NCBI GenBank assembly: GCA_030533445.1
Contig: CM060073.1
Location: 42,358,428 to 42,422,427 of the forward strand
DNA length: 64,000 bases
DNA from: Cyprinodon diabolis
Lineage: Eukaryota; Chordata; Actinopteri; Cyprinodontiformes; Cyprinodontidae
Direction of reading: 5' to 3'
Of the stretch, positions 24,063-36,243 are shown one piece after another (position 1 is the stretch's first letter; each line of letters starts with the position of its first letter). A model generated the notes under the pieces. That model did no database searches and was not told the DNA's origin. It worked only from the letters and a program-made list of their open reading frames with translations. A program made the position numbers and the translations under genes.

Positions 24063-26475
24063 TTGTATTCACCCCAGGCTGTGCACAGGCAGCTGTTTTG
24101 TCAACCAGTAGTGTTCAACTCCTCTGGTGTTTTTACTAATGCCTTTCTGTGCCTTTGTCATGTTTTTTATCAGCTTCATTGTTGCAGAAGTAATAATCTG
24201 GACCTGAATGCTCAGCCTGGACTGAATATAACCAAGAGGAAACAGGTGAGAGGAATAAATTATAATTGAGGCAGGGAGGGAAAACGACAGGTGAAAGGAA
24301 TTACTAATTAAGGAGGAGCAAACAGGCCAGATCATGACACAGGGAGGATAGCATGGTCAGCTCTCATGTCTTTCAGCCGCTGTGCATCATTGTTATGTGA
24401 TGCTTCTTTCTCCCAGATACTACCCAGTATTGTTCAGTCTGGCCTTGGTGGGTTGGCTCGTGCGTTATAACCCTGCAACTCTTTTAAGGTATTTGTTTAG
24501 CTTAGGTATCTGGAGTATCTGGATTTCTTACACATTTACTGTATTTTGTCATCATTACTGTCAAAGCTAGTTTTCTTGCTGAAATCTAAGAAACTCAGAG
24601 TAAACATGTCAGATTTCATGGAAACCCCCTTGCCTTTAATGCTCACAAAGAACCTGACAGCTCTGCGATGACAAACTGTACACAGGATTAAGGCTTACAT
24701 TGTGCTGGTAATACTGTACCATACTGTTTAATGACATGGGGTGTCTGAGTCTAAGCATGATCCTGGGTCAGTCTAGACAGCAGAGCCTCTGATAGAACCA
24801 AAACAAGTCAATCCACCCTGACACAGAAACCCTGAAAAGTTTCCCTCTGCCAAAACTTCCCAGCCCAGCTTCCCTCCCCCCCATCAGATACGTCATGTTT
24901 CAGGAAACACAGACATTTTTCAGCTATAAGACTTTGCTTTCTTATTTTTCCAAAATGTCCTGCTCTCCCATGGAATGGAATTCCCAATAACATCTATACT
25001 GTCAAAACAAAAATCAAAATTTTAAATGCTCCCTGTAACTTTAAAGCTTATTATTGATAAAGATTAAGTTGTTGTCTAAGCCTTGATTTAAATTTACAAC
25101 AGAGCAAAGTCTGTAACACAAGTTTAGAAAAAGCACATATATGTATTCTTTTAACTTGTACTTACTTTTCCAAGCACAGCACAGTTCAGTGTATTTTATT
25201 AGGACTTTATTTGATAATATGCAAATATGTCAAATGAACCAAGCACTGTGCAGTTTTTCTTCCACAGATCATCCAGCACAGAAAAAAAACACACCTTTTA
25301 TCATCTATTTTCAAGTTTTGCCAAAGAGTTTGAAATGCATTTAGATCAGAACATAGAGGAACCTTCACACACTGTTTACTTCTAGTTAAGTCCTTTATCT
25401 AGATGTATGCAACTTCCCAACAAGTCTGACCAGCTTTTAAGTTGGTTTAAAAAAAAAAAACACAGCTTAAAGCTTGCTTCCAATCATGCTTTCTTCTTAC
25501 ATTCCTACCATGTGGAGATTCTCTGGCCTGAACAGTGAATCTCTGCAACTCCTCCAGAGTCATTTTGGGAGTCTTGTCTGATTAATGTTCTCCTTGCTGT
25601 CAGTTTCAACTATGTAATAAATATATTTTTTTAATCTTATATAATTCTCTCAATTCTCAGGGAGTTTGACCAAGTCTGTATTTGGGTTTTTGTTTTACAA
25701 CCTAACTCTGGTTAAAGGTTGTATACAGCATTATCCCCTAAATGTCTGTTTATTTCCTTGTTCTTTATGAAGCTGTTTGTACTTTTATGTTTTAAATATT
25801 CTCTAACAGACCTCAAAGGCATTCACTGTTTCATTTATACGGAGATCAGATTACACACAGGTGGATTTCGTTAATTAACTTGGTAATTGGTGGAAATGTG
25901 CTTTTATTTTTGGGGTGTCAGAGTAAAGAGGGGGAAATATGATATATACATTTCTTTGGATTATTATTTACTCAAAAAATGTCAAGAGAGGATTATTATT
26001 TAGTGCCTTGTGCCAGTCAGACCCCCTCCCTACCCCAACACCCAAAAAAAAAAAAAAAAAAAAGTTGATTTCCAGATTTCCAGTCTCCACATTCCCACTC
26101 AGTTATCTTCATATCCGTTTCTCTCAGTTGGCAACATAAACTGGTTTTCCACAGACCTTGGAAAAACACTCAGATTACCACACGCCTTATCAAAAACGTG
26201 TTTCACATGCAGTGGGGGAAAATGCGTTTAATCATAACCTCACAAGAGCCGTTGAAGAGTTCCAATACACACCCTGTAGTCTCCCTGTTTGCACGCCCCA
26301 CCACACCCCTTCATATGATGACTGTAAATTGCAACCATGCTAGGGATACCCATGAAATCAGCTTGTCTTTGTAATCTGTCTGCTTTAACCTGGAAGTGGC
26401 CCCTCTGAGTAATTGTGCAGACCTTGAGAAAAAACGGCACATGCTGAGGCTGTTATCTTTTGGTGTATTTAAGTA
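24063..26475. other. Intergenic, no gene seen
   Basis: AT-rich sequence with a (A)n tract at 26,044-26,063. Open frames overlap on both strands and show no domains. Confidence 0.35.
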
Positions 26476-26483
26476 TGCTATGC

Positions 26484-26614
26484 ATCCATCCATGCATCCA
26501 TCCATGCATCCGTCCGTCCATCCATCGTCCATCCATCCGTCCGTCCATCCATCCATCCATCCATCCATCCATCCATCCATCCATCCATCCATCCATCCAT
26601 CCATCCATCCATCC
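26484..26614. repeat. (CCAT)n microsatellite, ~130 bp
   Basis: Imperfect at the left (CCAT/CCGT/GCAT variants) and perfect at the right. The His-Pro-Ser-Ile and Trp-Met-Asp-Gly frames across it are artefacts. Confidence 0.95.
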
Positions 26615-26619
26615 TCCAT

Positions 26620-26990
26620 TACCAGGAGAGACCAGTATCTCTCTGCCTGCTCCATACTAATGATCCCTGCTGCTGCTGAACATCGTTAGGCGGGAGATGC
26701 TGCTTCCGTGAACGGCTTGGCTTGGCCAGACCTGAATGTCCAGCACAAGCCCTCTCCACCTCCCCATTCCGGATATGGTCGCCCCGGGGGGGGTCTCGCC
26801 ATTCCTCAGGCACAAAGATCCTCTTAACATCCTTCTCTATCCCGCTCATTGTGAGAGGCCTGCTTTGAGGCGCACGGCTCCTGATCCCGCCTCAGAGTCT
26901 AAATGCATCTCCTGTCACTGGTCTGGTCCCAGTGCCAGTTCAGCTGCTGGAAGCACCTCGGTGTTCAGTTCACCACCAAACAAGTTTACA
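26620..26990. other. GC-rich, CpG-bearing island next to the (CCAT)n block, unassigned
   Basis: This ~370-bp patch is clearly richer in G+C and CpG than the flanks and holds overlapping open frames on both strands (26,619-26,849 minus; 26,736-27,005 plus). Neither frame has a recognisable domain. It may be a retroelement or processed-gene fragment, or a small CpG island. I cannot decide. Confidence 0.3.
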
Positions 26991-27390
26991 CCTTTACCAA
27001 ACTGAAAGGGACAACTTGTAGATGTGGGAAAAACACACTTCTTAAAATCAGAAGAGAAGAACAAGCAGCATGATAATCAATATTGAAATGTATTTAAACT
27101 TGTTTTATTCTGTTTTTTTTTTTTTCCTTAAATAGAAACAGATGAATGGGAATGTAAGTAGTTCTTCGGTGAGAAAGTTCACTGTAAGTCTGTTTGATAA
27201 AAACTAATAATTTGTTTTTACATCATGTTCTCTTCAAGGGTTAGGGACAGCTGTTATTTACCACTAGTGGGGCAGCAACATTCAGCATGTTTTGTGTTTT
27301 TTTGCGGGCCTCGCTCATTAGGCTGGAAACCAATATCTGGGGGCCTTTACTCTGCTTTATATTAATAAACATTCCAATCTTATTGAATAG

Positions 27391-27763
27391 TACAGAAGAG
27401 GATTACGGCCACTGAAAAAAAGTTAACTGATTTAAAAATTTTATTTTTGTTTAACATGGGAAAAAAATTTAGAATTCTGACTTTAATCTCAGAATTATGA
27501 TTTTTTTACCCAGAATTCTGACTTTTTTTATCAGAATTCTGAGGAAAAAAGTTCTGACTTTTTCTCAGAATTCTGACTTTAAAAAAGGTAACTAATTTTT
27601 AAATTTTGTTTTAGTTTAATGTGGAGAAAAAAGTCAGAATCCTGAGAAAAAAAAAATACTTTTTCTATCAAAATTCTGACTTTAATCTGAAATGAAATTA
27701 AATAAAATTTAAAAATCAGTTAACTTTATTTTATTTTTTCAGTGGCCCTAATCCTCTTTCGTA
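27391..27763. mobile_element. 'GAATTCTGA' MITE, 373 bp, 6-bp target duplication
   Basis: Termini TACAGAAGAGGATTACGGCC and (right, read back) TACGAAAGAGGATTAGGGCC. Flanked by GAATAG on both sides (27,385-27,390 and 27,764-27,769). The interior has alternating GAATTCTGA and T/A-rich 'aaaaaagt' spacers. Same family as 14,570-14,761 and 31,130-31,623, slightly more diverged at its ends. Confidence 0.85.
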
Positions 27764-27889
27764 GAATAGGGCTAAATTAGTGGAAGGAAATTGACAATAA
27801 CAGGCAAAGGGAATATTTAAACAGACTACATTCTCTGATCATTCAGCTGATCCTCATCTGCTATCCAAATGTCTTTTTTTATTTACATT

Positions 27890-28560
27890 TTATAACTTAT
27901 AACCAAAAACATCAACATGTTGTTTTATGTGACAGACCAAGAAGTGGTAGCACACATGTGACGTTGAAGAAAATAATAAAAGGTTTACTAATTGTTTACA
28001 AATAAAAATGTCATAAAAAAATATCTCATGAAAGCTGTGCAAAATGAAATGTTGTTTTGTATACATTCTTTGTATAGAAAATGACAATAAAAGTTGTCTA
28101 CGTCTAAAAATCTGAAGGTCTTGGTTTGTATTTGTACTGCAGTCCAACATATATGTAATTCTTTGCAGAAAACCACAATTTTCTGCAAACTGTAAATCTT
28201 TCAGGTTCTGTTTCCACCATATGCATGTTCAGAGATTCAAATCTTTAGGTTTTTGCAAAATGGGGCAGGACAGGATTTATTTGAAAATTAGTACTTTAGT
28301 CTCACCATGAAAGCTCACATTGATTTAGGACTTTGACTGGACCATTTATATGCATAAATATATTTCATCTTATTTTTACGATTGTTGTTGGAACCCAAAC
28401 ATCCAACCCAGTTTAAATTCTTTTGAAGTCTATAACATGCCTTCAGCATGTCTGTTTAGTCTCCCATCATCTGTCCCTGAGGAAGAAAACAATCTATAAA
28501 GAATCTTTAAGCTTCATTAAGCAGATAGTTTCTTAATGCCAACGTGAAGTCTCAGTTTCA
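27890..28560. mobile_element. Tc1/mariner-like relic (tentative)
   Basis: 'tgttttatgtgacagaccaa' and 'acaaataaaaatgtcataaa' resemble the terminal region of the fish Tc1-like element. 'aggactttgactggacca' near 28,328 resembles its reverse-oriented interior. Heavily eroded, with no coding frame. Confidence 0.4.
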
Positions 28561-29048
28561 AATTTATGTGCTTTCCCCTCAGTGTATGGCATAAAGTCAG
28601 AAAACTACAATGAGTGACAATGAAAGAAAAAAGTGGGATAATAACAATGTTGCTTTTATGTTGTTGGGTTTAAAATAAATTAAAAAGCGTTTTAATATCT
28701 GGCTAAAAAAAATATATTTCAATGTATAATAGTCAATAAAAAAGCTTATCTAGCATTTATTTTGAAGATGAAACAGATGAGATTGTCTGTAGGAGGCATG
28801 AGACGCCTTGAGCAGAAATACAACACTTCTGCCATCTGTTAGTCAAATATTTATGGAAGCCCGTTTCCGCCACTCTGTAAAAAAAAAAAAAAAAAAACTA
28901 TCTCAATATAATGAGATTGTAACTCAATATAATGAGATAGTATCTCATTATAATGAGATTATAATGAGATTATATAATGAGATTATATATACTCATTTGT
29001 TTTTTTTTATTTTTTACCAATTTTTTTAGTTAAAATTGAGTATTTTTG

Positions 29049-29556
29049 GTCAATAGCTCCCAGGTCATGTGACCTATTGATGCAAAATCAGTGTGAAATT
29101 GTTCTAATAGTCTCTGTAGATGGGGCACACTCTTTTGCTTTTCATTTTAACTCTTTTTTTATTTTTTAGCAATTTTTTAAGTTAAAATTGAGTATTTTTG
29201 GTCAATAGCTCCCAGGTCATGTGACCTATTGACGCAAAACCACTTGGAAATTGTTCTACTAGTCTCTGTAGATGGGGCACACTCATTTGTTTTGCATTTT
29301 AAGTCTTTTTTTTATTTTTTACCAATTGTTTTAGTTAAAATTGAGTATTTTTGGTCAATAGCTCCCAGGTCATGTGACCTATTGACGCAAAATCAGTGTG
29401 AAATTGTTCTAATAGTCTCTGTAGATGGGGCACACTCATTTGTTTTTCATTTTAACTCGTTTTTTATTTTTTAGCAATTTTTTAAGTCAAAATTGAGTAT
29501 TTTTGGTCAATAGCTCCCAGGTCATGTGACCTATTGACCCAAAACCAGTGTGACTT
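29049..29556 (+). repeat. Left arm: four ~152-bp tandem units
   Basis: Each unit contains 'ggtcaatagctcccaggtca' with 'tgtgacctattga', then 'gtgaaattgttctaatagtc' and 'gtagatggggcacactc', then a T-rich spacer. The 'aggtcatgtgacct' core is itself palindromic. Units differ by a few substitutions, so the array is not brand-new. Confidence 0.9.
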
Positions 29557-30243
29557 GTTGTGTCCCCCCTTACATGGGCCCACCACCCGTGAGAGGGGCC
29601 ATAAGGGTCGTATGCAATGTGTGTTGGCCGGGGGAGGGGACCCTGGTGGTCCGATCCTCGCCTGCAGAAGCTGGCTCTTGGGATGTGGAATGTCACCTCG
29701 CTGGTGGGAAGGGACTGGAGCTAGTGTGTGAGGCTGAGAGGTTCCGGCTAGAAATAGTCTGTCTCACCTCGACGTATGGTTCTGGTTCTGGAACCATTCT
29801 CCTTGAGAGGGGCTGGACATACTTCCACTCTGGAGTTGCCCACAGTGAGAGGCGCTGGGCAGGAGTGGGCATACTTGTTGCCCCCCATTTCGGCGCCTGT
29901 ACGTTGGGGTTCATCCCGGTGAACGAGAGGGCTCCTCCTAAGGGTGGGGGGACGGGTTCTGACTGTTGTCTGTGCTAACGGGACGAACAACAGTTCAGAT
30001 TACCCACCCTTCTTGGAGTCCTTAGAGGGAGAACTTGAGGGTGCCCCTCCTGGGGACTCCCTTGTTCTGCTGGGAGACTTCAACGCTCACGTGGGCAATG
30101 ACAGTGAGACCTGGAGGGGCATGGTTGGGAGGAATGGTCACCCCGATCTGAACTCGAGTGGTGTTCTGTTGTTGGACTTCTGTGCTCGTCATGGATTGTC
30201 CATAACGAACACCATGTTCAAGCATAAGGGTGTCCATATGTGG
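29557..30243 (+). pseudogene. LINE endonuclease-domain fragment captured in the composite element
   Basis: The plus-strand translation spans two frames (29,550-29,978 and 29,944-30,246), so it is frameshifted. It shows hallmarks of the AP-endonuclease-like (exonuclease/endonuclease/phosphatase) domain of RTE/CR1-type LINEs: a start like 'LGMWNVTSL', then '[18 protein letters not shown]' (the catalytic GDFN motif) and '[15 protein letters not shown]'. It stops abruptly where the right arm begins, before the final His motif and the reverse transcriptase. It has no function as an enzyme here. The clade assignment is from memory of motif style only. Confidence 0.75.
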
Positions 30244-30850
30244 TAAAAAATAAAAAAAGAGTTAAAATGCAAAACAAATGAGTGTGCCCCATCTACAGAG
30301 ACTAGTAGAACAATTTCCAAGTGATTTTGCGTCAATAGGTCACATGACCTGGGAGCTATTGACCAAAAATACTCAATTTTAACTTAAAAAATTGCTAAAA
30401 AAATAAAAAAGAGTTAAAATGAAAAACAAATAACTGTACCCCATCTACAGAGACTAGTAGAACAATTTCACACTGATTTTGGGTCAATAGGTCACATGAC
30501 CTGGGAGCTATTGACGAAAAATACTCATTTTTAACTTAAAAATTGGTAAAAAAAAAATAAAAAAAGAGTTAAAATGAAAAATAAACGAGTGTGCCCCATC
30601 TACAGAGACTAGTAGAACAATTTCACACTGATTTTGGGTCAATAGGTCACATGACCTGGGAGCTATTGACCAAAAATACTCAATTTTAACTAAAAAAATT
30701 GGTAAAAAAAAAAAAAATAGTTAAACTGCAAAACAAATGAGTGTGCCCCATCTACAGAGACTAGTAAAACAATTTCACACTGATTTTGGGTCAATAGGTC
30801 ACATGACCTGGGAGCTATTGACCAAAAATACTCAATTTTAACTTAAAAAA
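30244..30850 (-). repeat. Right arm: four inverted ~152-bp units
   Basis: Complement of the left-arm units, with 'gtcaataggtcacatgacct' followed by 'gggagctattgac' recurring every 151-156 bp. Together with the left arm this could fold into a hairpin stem of several hundred base pairs with the LINE fragment as the loop. Confidence 0.9.
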
Positions 30851-31129
30851 TTGGTAAAAAAACTATCTCATTATATTGAGTTACTATCTCATTATAATGA
30901 GATACTATCTCATTATATTGAGATACTATCTCATTATAATGAGATACTATCTCATTATATTGAGATACTATCTCATTATAATGAGATACTATCTCATTAT
31001 ATTGAGATAGTTATTTATTTTTTTTTACAGAGTGGCGGAAACGGGCTTCCATAAATATTAAACAAACAGACTTCTGATGAATAAACTCTGGGAAAAGAAA
31101 TGTTTTTACACAGAGTACAACCTTTAATC

Positions 31130-31623
31130 TACGGAAGAGGATTAGGGCCACTGAAAATAAATAAATAAAAGTGAACTGATTTTTAAATGTTATTTCAGTA
31201 TAATATGACAAAAAAGTCAGATTTCTGACTTTAATCTCAGAATTCTGACTGTTTTCTGATAGCTAACAAACATGTTAGCACCAATCCATCGCCATGTCTG
31301 TTTTAGAGATTAGATCTCTTGTGTTAAATTACCTGTTCTTCCATTAATTAAATGGCATCACTGGGGACCCCTAAGGCACACAAAACGTTGTCTAATTGCG
31401 TAATTTCCACCATTGTGTTACTGCCCCTCCCAAATAACTCACATCTTTGTCAGTGAAGCTGAGTGCTCCCACATCTCTTCCCTCATGGTGCCCATCTACA
31501 TTTAGATCCAAAATTCAGAGATTAAAGTCAGAATTCTGACTCATCCCATGTTAACCTGAAATAAAAAAAAAAAAAATAAGTCACCTCTGTTTATTTTTTC
31601 AGTGTCCCCGATCCTCTTCCGTA
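31130..31623. mobile_element. 'GAATTCTGA' MITE, 494 bp, 6-bp target duplication
   Basis: Left end TACGGAAGAGGATTAGGGCC. The right end is its near complement (GTGTCCCCGATCCTCTTCCG, then TA). Flanked by TTAATC on both sides (31,124-31,129 and 31,624-31,629). It contains extra unique sequence (31,260-31,500), including 'tttgtcagtgaagctgagtg', which is also present in the 14,570 copy. That shows the short copy is a deletion derivative of a longer form. Confidence 0.85.
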
Positions 31624-31629
31624 TTAATC

Positions 31630-32875
31630 TTTCAGTTAATCAACCTCTTTTTTTTTTTTTTTTTTTTTACCAGATGCCTTGTAAAATATAATAAAAAAAT
31701 TTTTAATTATCTATCTATATTTACATTTTGTCAGTTAAAACCCCAAATATCACATATATTCTTGGGATTTTATGTGATAAAGCAACAGGATAATGTGATA
31801 AACATCCTTCCTTGTGCATTTGAAGGGACTGTTAAATGATTCAGGCTAAATCAGCCTGAAGATCAACAGGTAGGAAGACCATTATAATTTAAAACCTTTC
31901 TCTTTATTTTATGTATTTCCCACAAAATTTAAGGTTAGGAGATTTTTAACTGTTTTGGTAAGAGTCTCTTGATATTTGCTCATTTTCATCTTTTGACAGA
32001 AGCTTTAGTTTTCCAAGAGAATACAAAGGATCAAAAAGATCAAACTGTATATTAGCAACTACATTATTTATATGTATTACAAGGCAGAGTAAAGACATTT
32101 ATTATTAAGTGGTGAAAATAAAACAGCAGTGACTTTATTAAATTAAGTGTGTCTCCAATAGAGATAGGACAGAAACTGGGCAAAGAGCTGCCAGCAGCTT
32201 AAAAAAACAAAAAATTAAGCTGCAGAACTTTTCACCTTTACTAGTTGGCTTCTAAACAGAACTTAAAATGATGTTAAAAAAAACTTTTTATGGTTTAATA
32301 TTCAGCAAAGCAGATGAACACAGGAACATGATGCCCCACATGAAGGCGCCAACATTGTGCAATGGGATCACTTTTTTTCAAAGGAAACAACATTTGGTCT
32401 CAATGTGGATTACTGTATATATGATGGTGAGTTTAAATGCTTTCCTCTAAAAAACAACTTCCTGCAGTCTGGTGGGAGGTGGAAGATGAAGATATGTTAT
32501 TTTTGAGTGTCACGGTGAGTGCAAAGATACAGGAGATTATTCAAGTTTTTCTGTGATTTAGATCTAATCAATGTCCTCACAATCTAACAGGATTAGAAAG
32601 CTTTAGGAAAACTGGAGTAAAAATTAAATAATAAAAAAAAAGATTTGGAATCAAAGTGTAAATAAACCAAGTCATTTTATTGTTTTCACTTATAAAACAA
32701 CATTCTTAGATAATTTGGTCATTTATTCTATTTAGTTGAACAGCTGTTTTTATTTTTTGTTTTCCAGCTGAGTATGATATAATATATGTCACATTAAAGA
32801 TTTCTAAATGATTATATGATAAGTAAAAACTGATATATAAACAGCAATTGGTAAACTAAAGAGATGACTGAAGCA
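31630..32875. other. Intergenic, no gene seen; Tc1-type end fragment
   Basis: 31,735-31,800 ('cttgggattttatgtgataa') looks like a Tc1-like terminal fragment. The remainder is AT-rich with no recognised gene. Confidence 0.35.
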
Positions 32876-32879
32876 GCTT

Positions 32880-33400
32880 AACAAAGAATTTTGATCTGGA
32901 TCTTTAACCATTTTTTAATGTTGACACAAAAACCCATTCTGTTAAGATGCAGGACACTATAAACAAATAATAAGAACAAATAATTCACACGAAAAGCACT
33001 CGGAGAGCACAGAGAGCAGAGAGCAGCAAATTTTGCCCCAATTTTTAATTCCACAAAACAACACATTGAAATGGATTATTCCTTGGCATGAGGCGCACCT
33101 TTGTAAAAAAAATTTCCTACATAATATCCGTTCATAATTTTTTATTAATCCTGCTAACAAACCCACAAAGTTCCCTTTTCTTGTGTTTTTGTCCAGTAAA
33201 ATACCTTCAGACTTTTCAGTCTGATGCTGAGGCTTGCAAAACTCTCTGCTGCCACCCTCTGGTTTAGGGAGGAACTGCTTGTTCAGCAAAATATCCCAAT
33301 CTCACAATGTTAGAAAATCTTTAAAAAAAAAAATCCTTTATCCAGATTATGATCTAGATCGTCACCAAAATGTAATGGATTGTTCCTTGGCATGATAAAA
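32880..33400 (-). repeat. Dispersed fish repeat ('ttccttggcatg' family), two partial copies
   Basis: 'aaatggattattccttggca' (33,069) and 'taatggattgttccttggca' (33,373), with 'tccagattatgatctagatc' upstream of the second, are the typical motifs of a dispersed fish element. The two partial copies sit ~300 bp apart. Boundaries not resolved. Confidence 0.5.
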
Positions 33401-33555
33401 ATGTCATAAAAATAAACAGACACACAGACACTCTCCTAAAAAGATTACCACAAATGTATTTAGTAATATTTGAATGTAGAGAAAATTTACTATGGGAAGA
33501 CAGAGAACAATAATAAGAAAAACAGATAATCTGAACCTGAACCTTTTCTCTTTAA

Positions 33556-33872
33556 CCCTATAATGCCAAATGTATCGTATTTGATACATACGGTTTCTGA
33601 AATGTTTTGCATCTGACACCTTTTGCATAATTTAATGGTAAAAACTTTGCTCAAAATCCTGTTGTACACAATCAGATATACCTGATAACAGCCAGTAGAA
33701 CACTACACAAAAAAACAATCTTGACTTATCGCATAGTAATAAATTATTAATATCAAAAATGTATTTCTGGTTTTTCTTTTTACATATTTTGTTAAAAGGG
33801 CAAATAAGGAATTCAAACAAAAAAAAAAGTAATTTTCTGTTTTGTTTTATTCTTGGATCGGGCTTTAAAGGG
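33556..33872. mobile_element. TTAA-flanked MITE with CCCT...AGGG termini (317 bp)
   Basis: Flanked by TTAA on both sides (33,552-33,555 and 33,873-33,876). Begins CCCTATAATGCC and ends GGCTTTAAAGGG. TTAA duplications with CCCT-type tips are typical of piggyBac-like elements. An internal 'atcgtatttgatac' palindrome is present. No transposase. The inverted repeat is short, hence moderate confidence. Confidence 0.6.
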
Positions 33873-33879
33873 TTAAGAG

Positions 33880-35738
33880 AAGTATTTACAAACCACTTTT
33901 TATCTCGCGTTGTAAACTTTTGTTTTCTTTGTGCGTGAAGTCTTCTAAGGAGAACATACATTTACATCCTCCTTTAAAACATTCCATTTGATGAGCAGAA
34001 ACCCCTTCCAATCAAACTGTCTTGAATTGAAATTAAATTAAACTGAACCATTATAGAATGACTAATCCTGAACTACAGGGTGCTCCCTTCCTCTCTCCTA
34101 TTAAACTACAACAGCTTCTTTGAAGATTTTATACAGCTACTAAAACAAAAAATGTATTGGATGTACTTACAGTAACTCATAGTGGGAGTTCTACAGTGTT
34201 GTGTTAATTCAAAACAAATTAGCCACTTTACTTCAACACAACTATATCACTTCTCTTCTAAGATATTTGACCAATTAAAACTTCCCATGTTCTAATCCTG
34301 CAGGTTAACTAAAGAAAATAGCTCATCTCACTGTATGTGATATATTTCTCCTGAACTAGCCACCTGTTCTCCTGGCTTCTTTAGGTTTACATATTGCAAC
34401 GTTTAGAAGTTTAGAGGACAGGCGATGGTTGAGGAGAATGCGCTTGTGTCCGGCGAGCACCAAACCCACGTAAACCAACATCTCATTCTTTGTGACCAGG
34501 GGAACAGAATGGGGAAAAAAATATCTTTCTCAACGCATTCATTTTGATTCATTCTTTAACTTTTTCTCAAATATGAAGTTATATCTGTATCTCAGTACAA
34601 ACCATAACACAAATATTGCATGTTTTTGGTTAGTTATCTTTGTGACTTAATGGCTCTTTTTTCAATTTTAGGATACCTGCTATAAAAAAGGAAAATTAAA
34701 CCGATTTATTCAATTTTAACCAAGTACAGGAAAGTACTGTTGAATCAGCAAATGTTGAATCAGCAAGATATGCTGTAAGCTGTTTTTGTCTTCATTAATA
34801 GAATCTTCAAAATATTTCATGTAATTTCCAAGACATGAAACAAAAGTAAAGTAGCTACAGATGCTTAAATAGATCCCACAGATGCTAGATTTTTTTTTTT
34901 GGTTTAGTATGATAGGTATGTGGTAAGTGATAAAATAAAATTTGTAATTCTACAAATTGAAAGACTATCAACTCTTTAAAATTTATAACCATATTTACAG
35001 ATTTATTTCATGATACAGTCAGTTAAATGTTAAATTTGAATTTGACATTGGTTCCACTTTGTTCTGAAATAAACATAGCTCAAATCAATACAAACAGAAA
35101 TAAGAATAATTGTTTTGTTTTTTTAAGTATGCACATAACAGTGTTTTTATAAAAGACAGAAATTAAATTAGAGTATTAATGGTATCAGTCTGGCTCTAGC
35201 GATTGATGATTTATCAGGACAGCTTTGGGAAGAAACTGTCTCTGTGACGGCTGTTTTTCAAATCAGCTTGTCTCAAGGATGTGTGGGATCTGCAGAGATG
35301 TTAGCTGCCCTGGTAGGAAGTTTAGCCCTGATCTGTTTTGTAGACAAACCCAAGCCATACAATGTTAGATATGCACAAAACAGAGTGAATAATAGCAGCA
35401 TAGAAGAGGAACAGTGGCTCCTTTAGTTGCCGTCAAAATAACAAACTCTGTTTGGATGAAGTCAAGTCCCAAACTGATTGCATCATCTGCTGACTTCTTT
35501 CTGAGCATATCAGTTGAAATGAATCCCATGCTATCTAACAATTCTACCAATTGGGAACATATATATAGTAAAGAGGTGCTACTAAGGAAAATGTAAAACA
35601 GATAAAATCAGATAAAAGCACATCCAGTGTCAGAATTAGACAATCAGGAAATTACAATTTTTTCTTTCTTTTTTTTTCAGAATCAGACCAAATAAGAACA
35701 ATTTCAATGTGCAGTGAAACATCAACAAAACAAATAAA
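33880..35738. other. Intergenic, no gene seen; eroded repeat at 35.2-35.4 kb
   Basis: 35,195-35,330 ('gggaagaaactgtctctgtg', 'ggatctgcagagatg') resembles an eroded dispersed fish repeat. Otherwise AT-rich with nothing recognised. Confidence 0.35.
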
Positions 35739-36005
35739 GTAAATGGTCTGTACTTATATAGCGCTTTTTCAAGTCAGGAGACTGCAAAGCACTTTACTTT
35801 ACACACTGATGGTGGTAAGCTACATTGTAGCCACAGCTGCCCTGGGGCTCACTGACAGAAGCCAGGCTGCTGTACACTGGCGCCCTCTGACCACCATCAG
35901 TAGGCAATACGGGTGTGTCTTGCCCAAGGACACAACGACACTGAAAACTGGAGCCAGGACTTGAACCATCAGGACAAACTCCTAAATCCAATGCCATTGT
36001 CACCC
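35739..36005 (-). mobile_element. tRNA-derived SINE, same family as 8,622-8,945
   Basis: Inverted copy: 'aatggtctgtacttatatag' then 'cgctttttcaag', 'gtaagctacattgtagccac', 'gtcttgcccaaggacacaac' and a B-box complement 'cttgaaccatc'. The order is exactly the reverse of the first copy. Confidence 0.85.
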
Positions 36006-36237
36006 TGTGGTTCTGGTGTCTGGGAGATTGAATAATCTCAACATTATACATGTACAATAACCACATAAGTAAAGGGTTTAAGGCTATAAAAATAAATAAA
36101 ATTAAAAAAAATGTTTCTCACAGAATTACATTATAATTGTTGTTTTTTTGGGTTTTTTTTTTTAGCCCAACTCCCATTGAAACTGAAATAAGTGGTAAAA
36201 GGATAAATGACTCGTAACTGTTTTTCAGCTATAATAT

Positions 36238-36243
36238 TTTATT
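36238..36243 (-). terminator. Probable polyadenylation signal of the 36.7-kb gene
   Basis: AATAAA on the minus strand about 440 bp past the stop codon at 36,683, within an AT-rich 3' UTR. Inferred only. Confidence 0.4.

Larger units (their letters stand above)
28852..31053. mobile_element. 2.2-kb non-autonomous DNA transposon with long inverted tandem-repeat arms
   Basis: Both ends carry the inverted repeat TATGGAAGCCCGTTTCCGCC..., identical for about 30 bp, followed by A-runs and subterminal ATCTCATTATA-type 11-mers. AATATT lies immediately outside both ends and may be the target duplication, but it is itself palindromic and so cannot be separated from the inverted repeat. The left arm holds four copies of a ~152-bp unit whose 'caatagctcccaggtcatg' motif recurs at about 29,050, 29,201, 29,353 and 29,505. 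The right arm holds four inverted copies, at about 30,331, 30,483, 30,639 and 30,790. The centre (29,557-30,243) is unrelated, GC-rich and derived from a LINE endonuclease. There is no transposase, so mobilisation must have been in trans. Superfamily not assigned. Confidence 0.85.

Noticed and set aside
26396..26689. Repetitive His-Pro-Ser-Ile frame
   Set aside because: Translation of the (CCAT)n microsatellite.
29049..29556. Regularly spaced repeats resembling a CRISPR-like array
   Set aside because: Unit length is ~152 bp with no unique spacers, the units are inverted on the other side of a hinge, and transposon ends enclose them. This is eukaryotic DNA.
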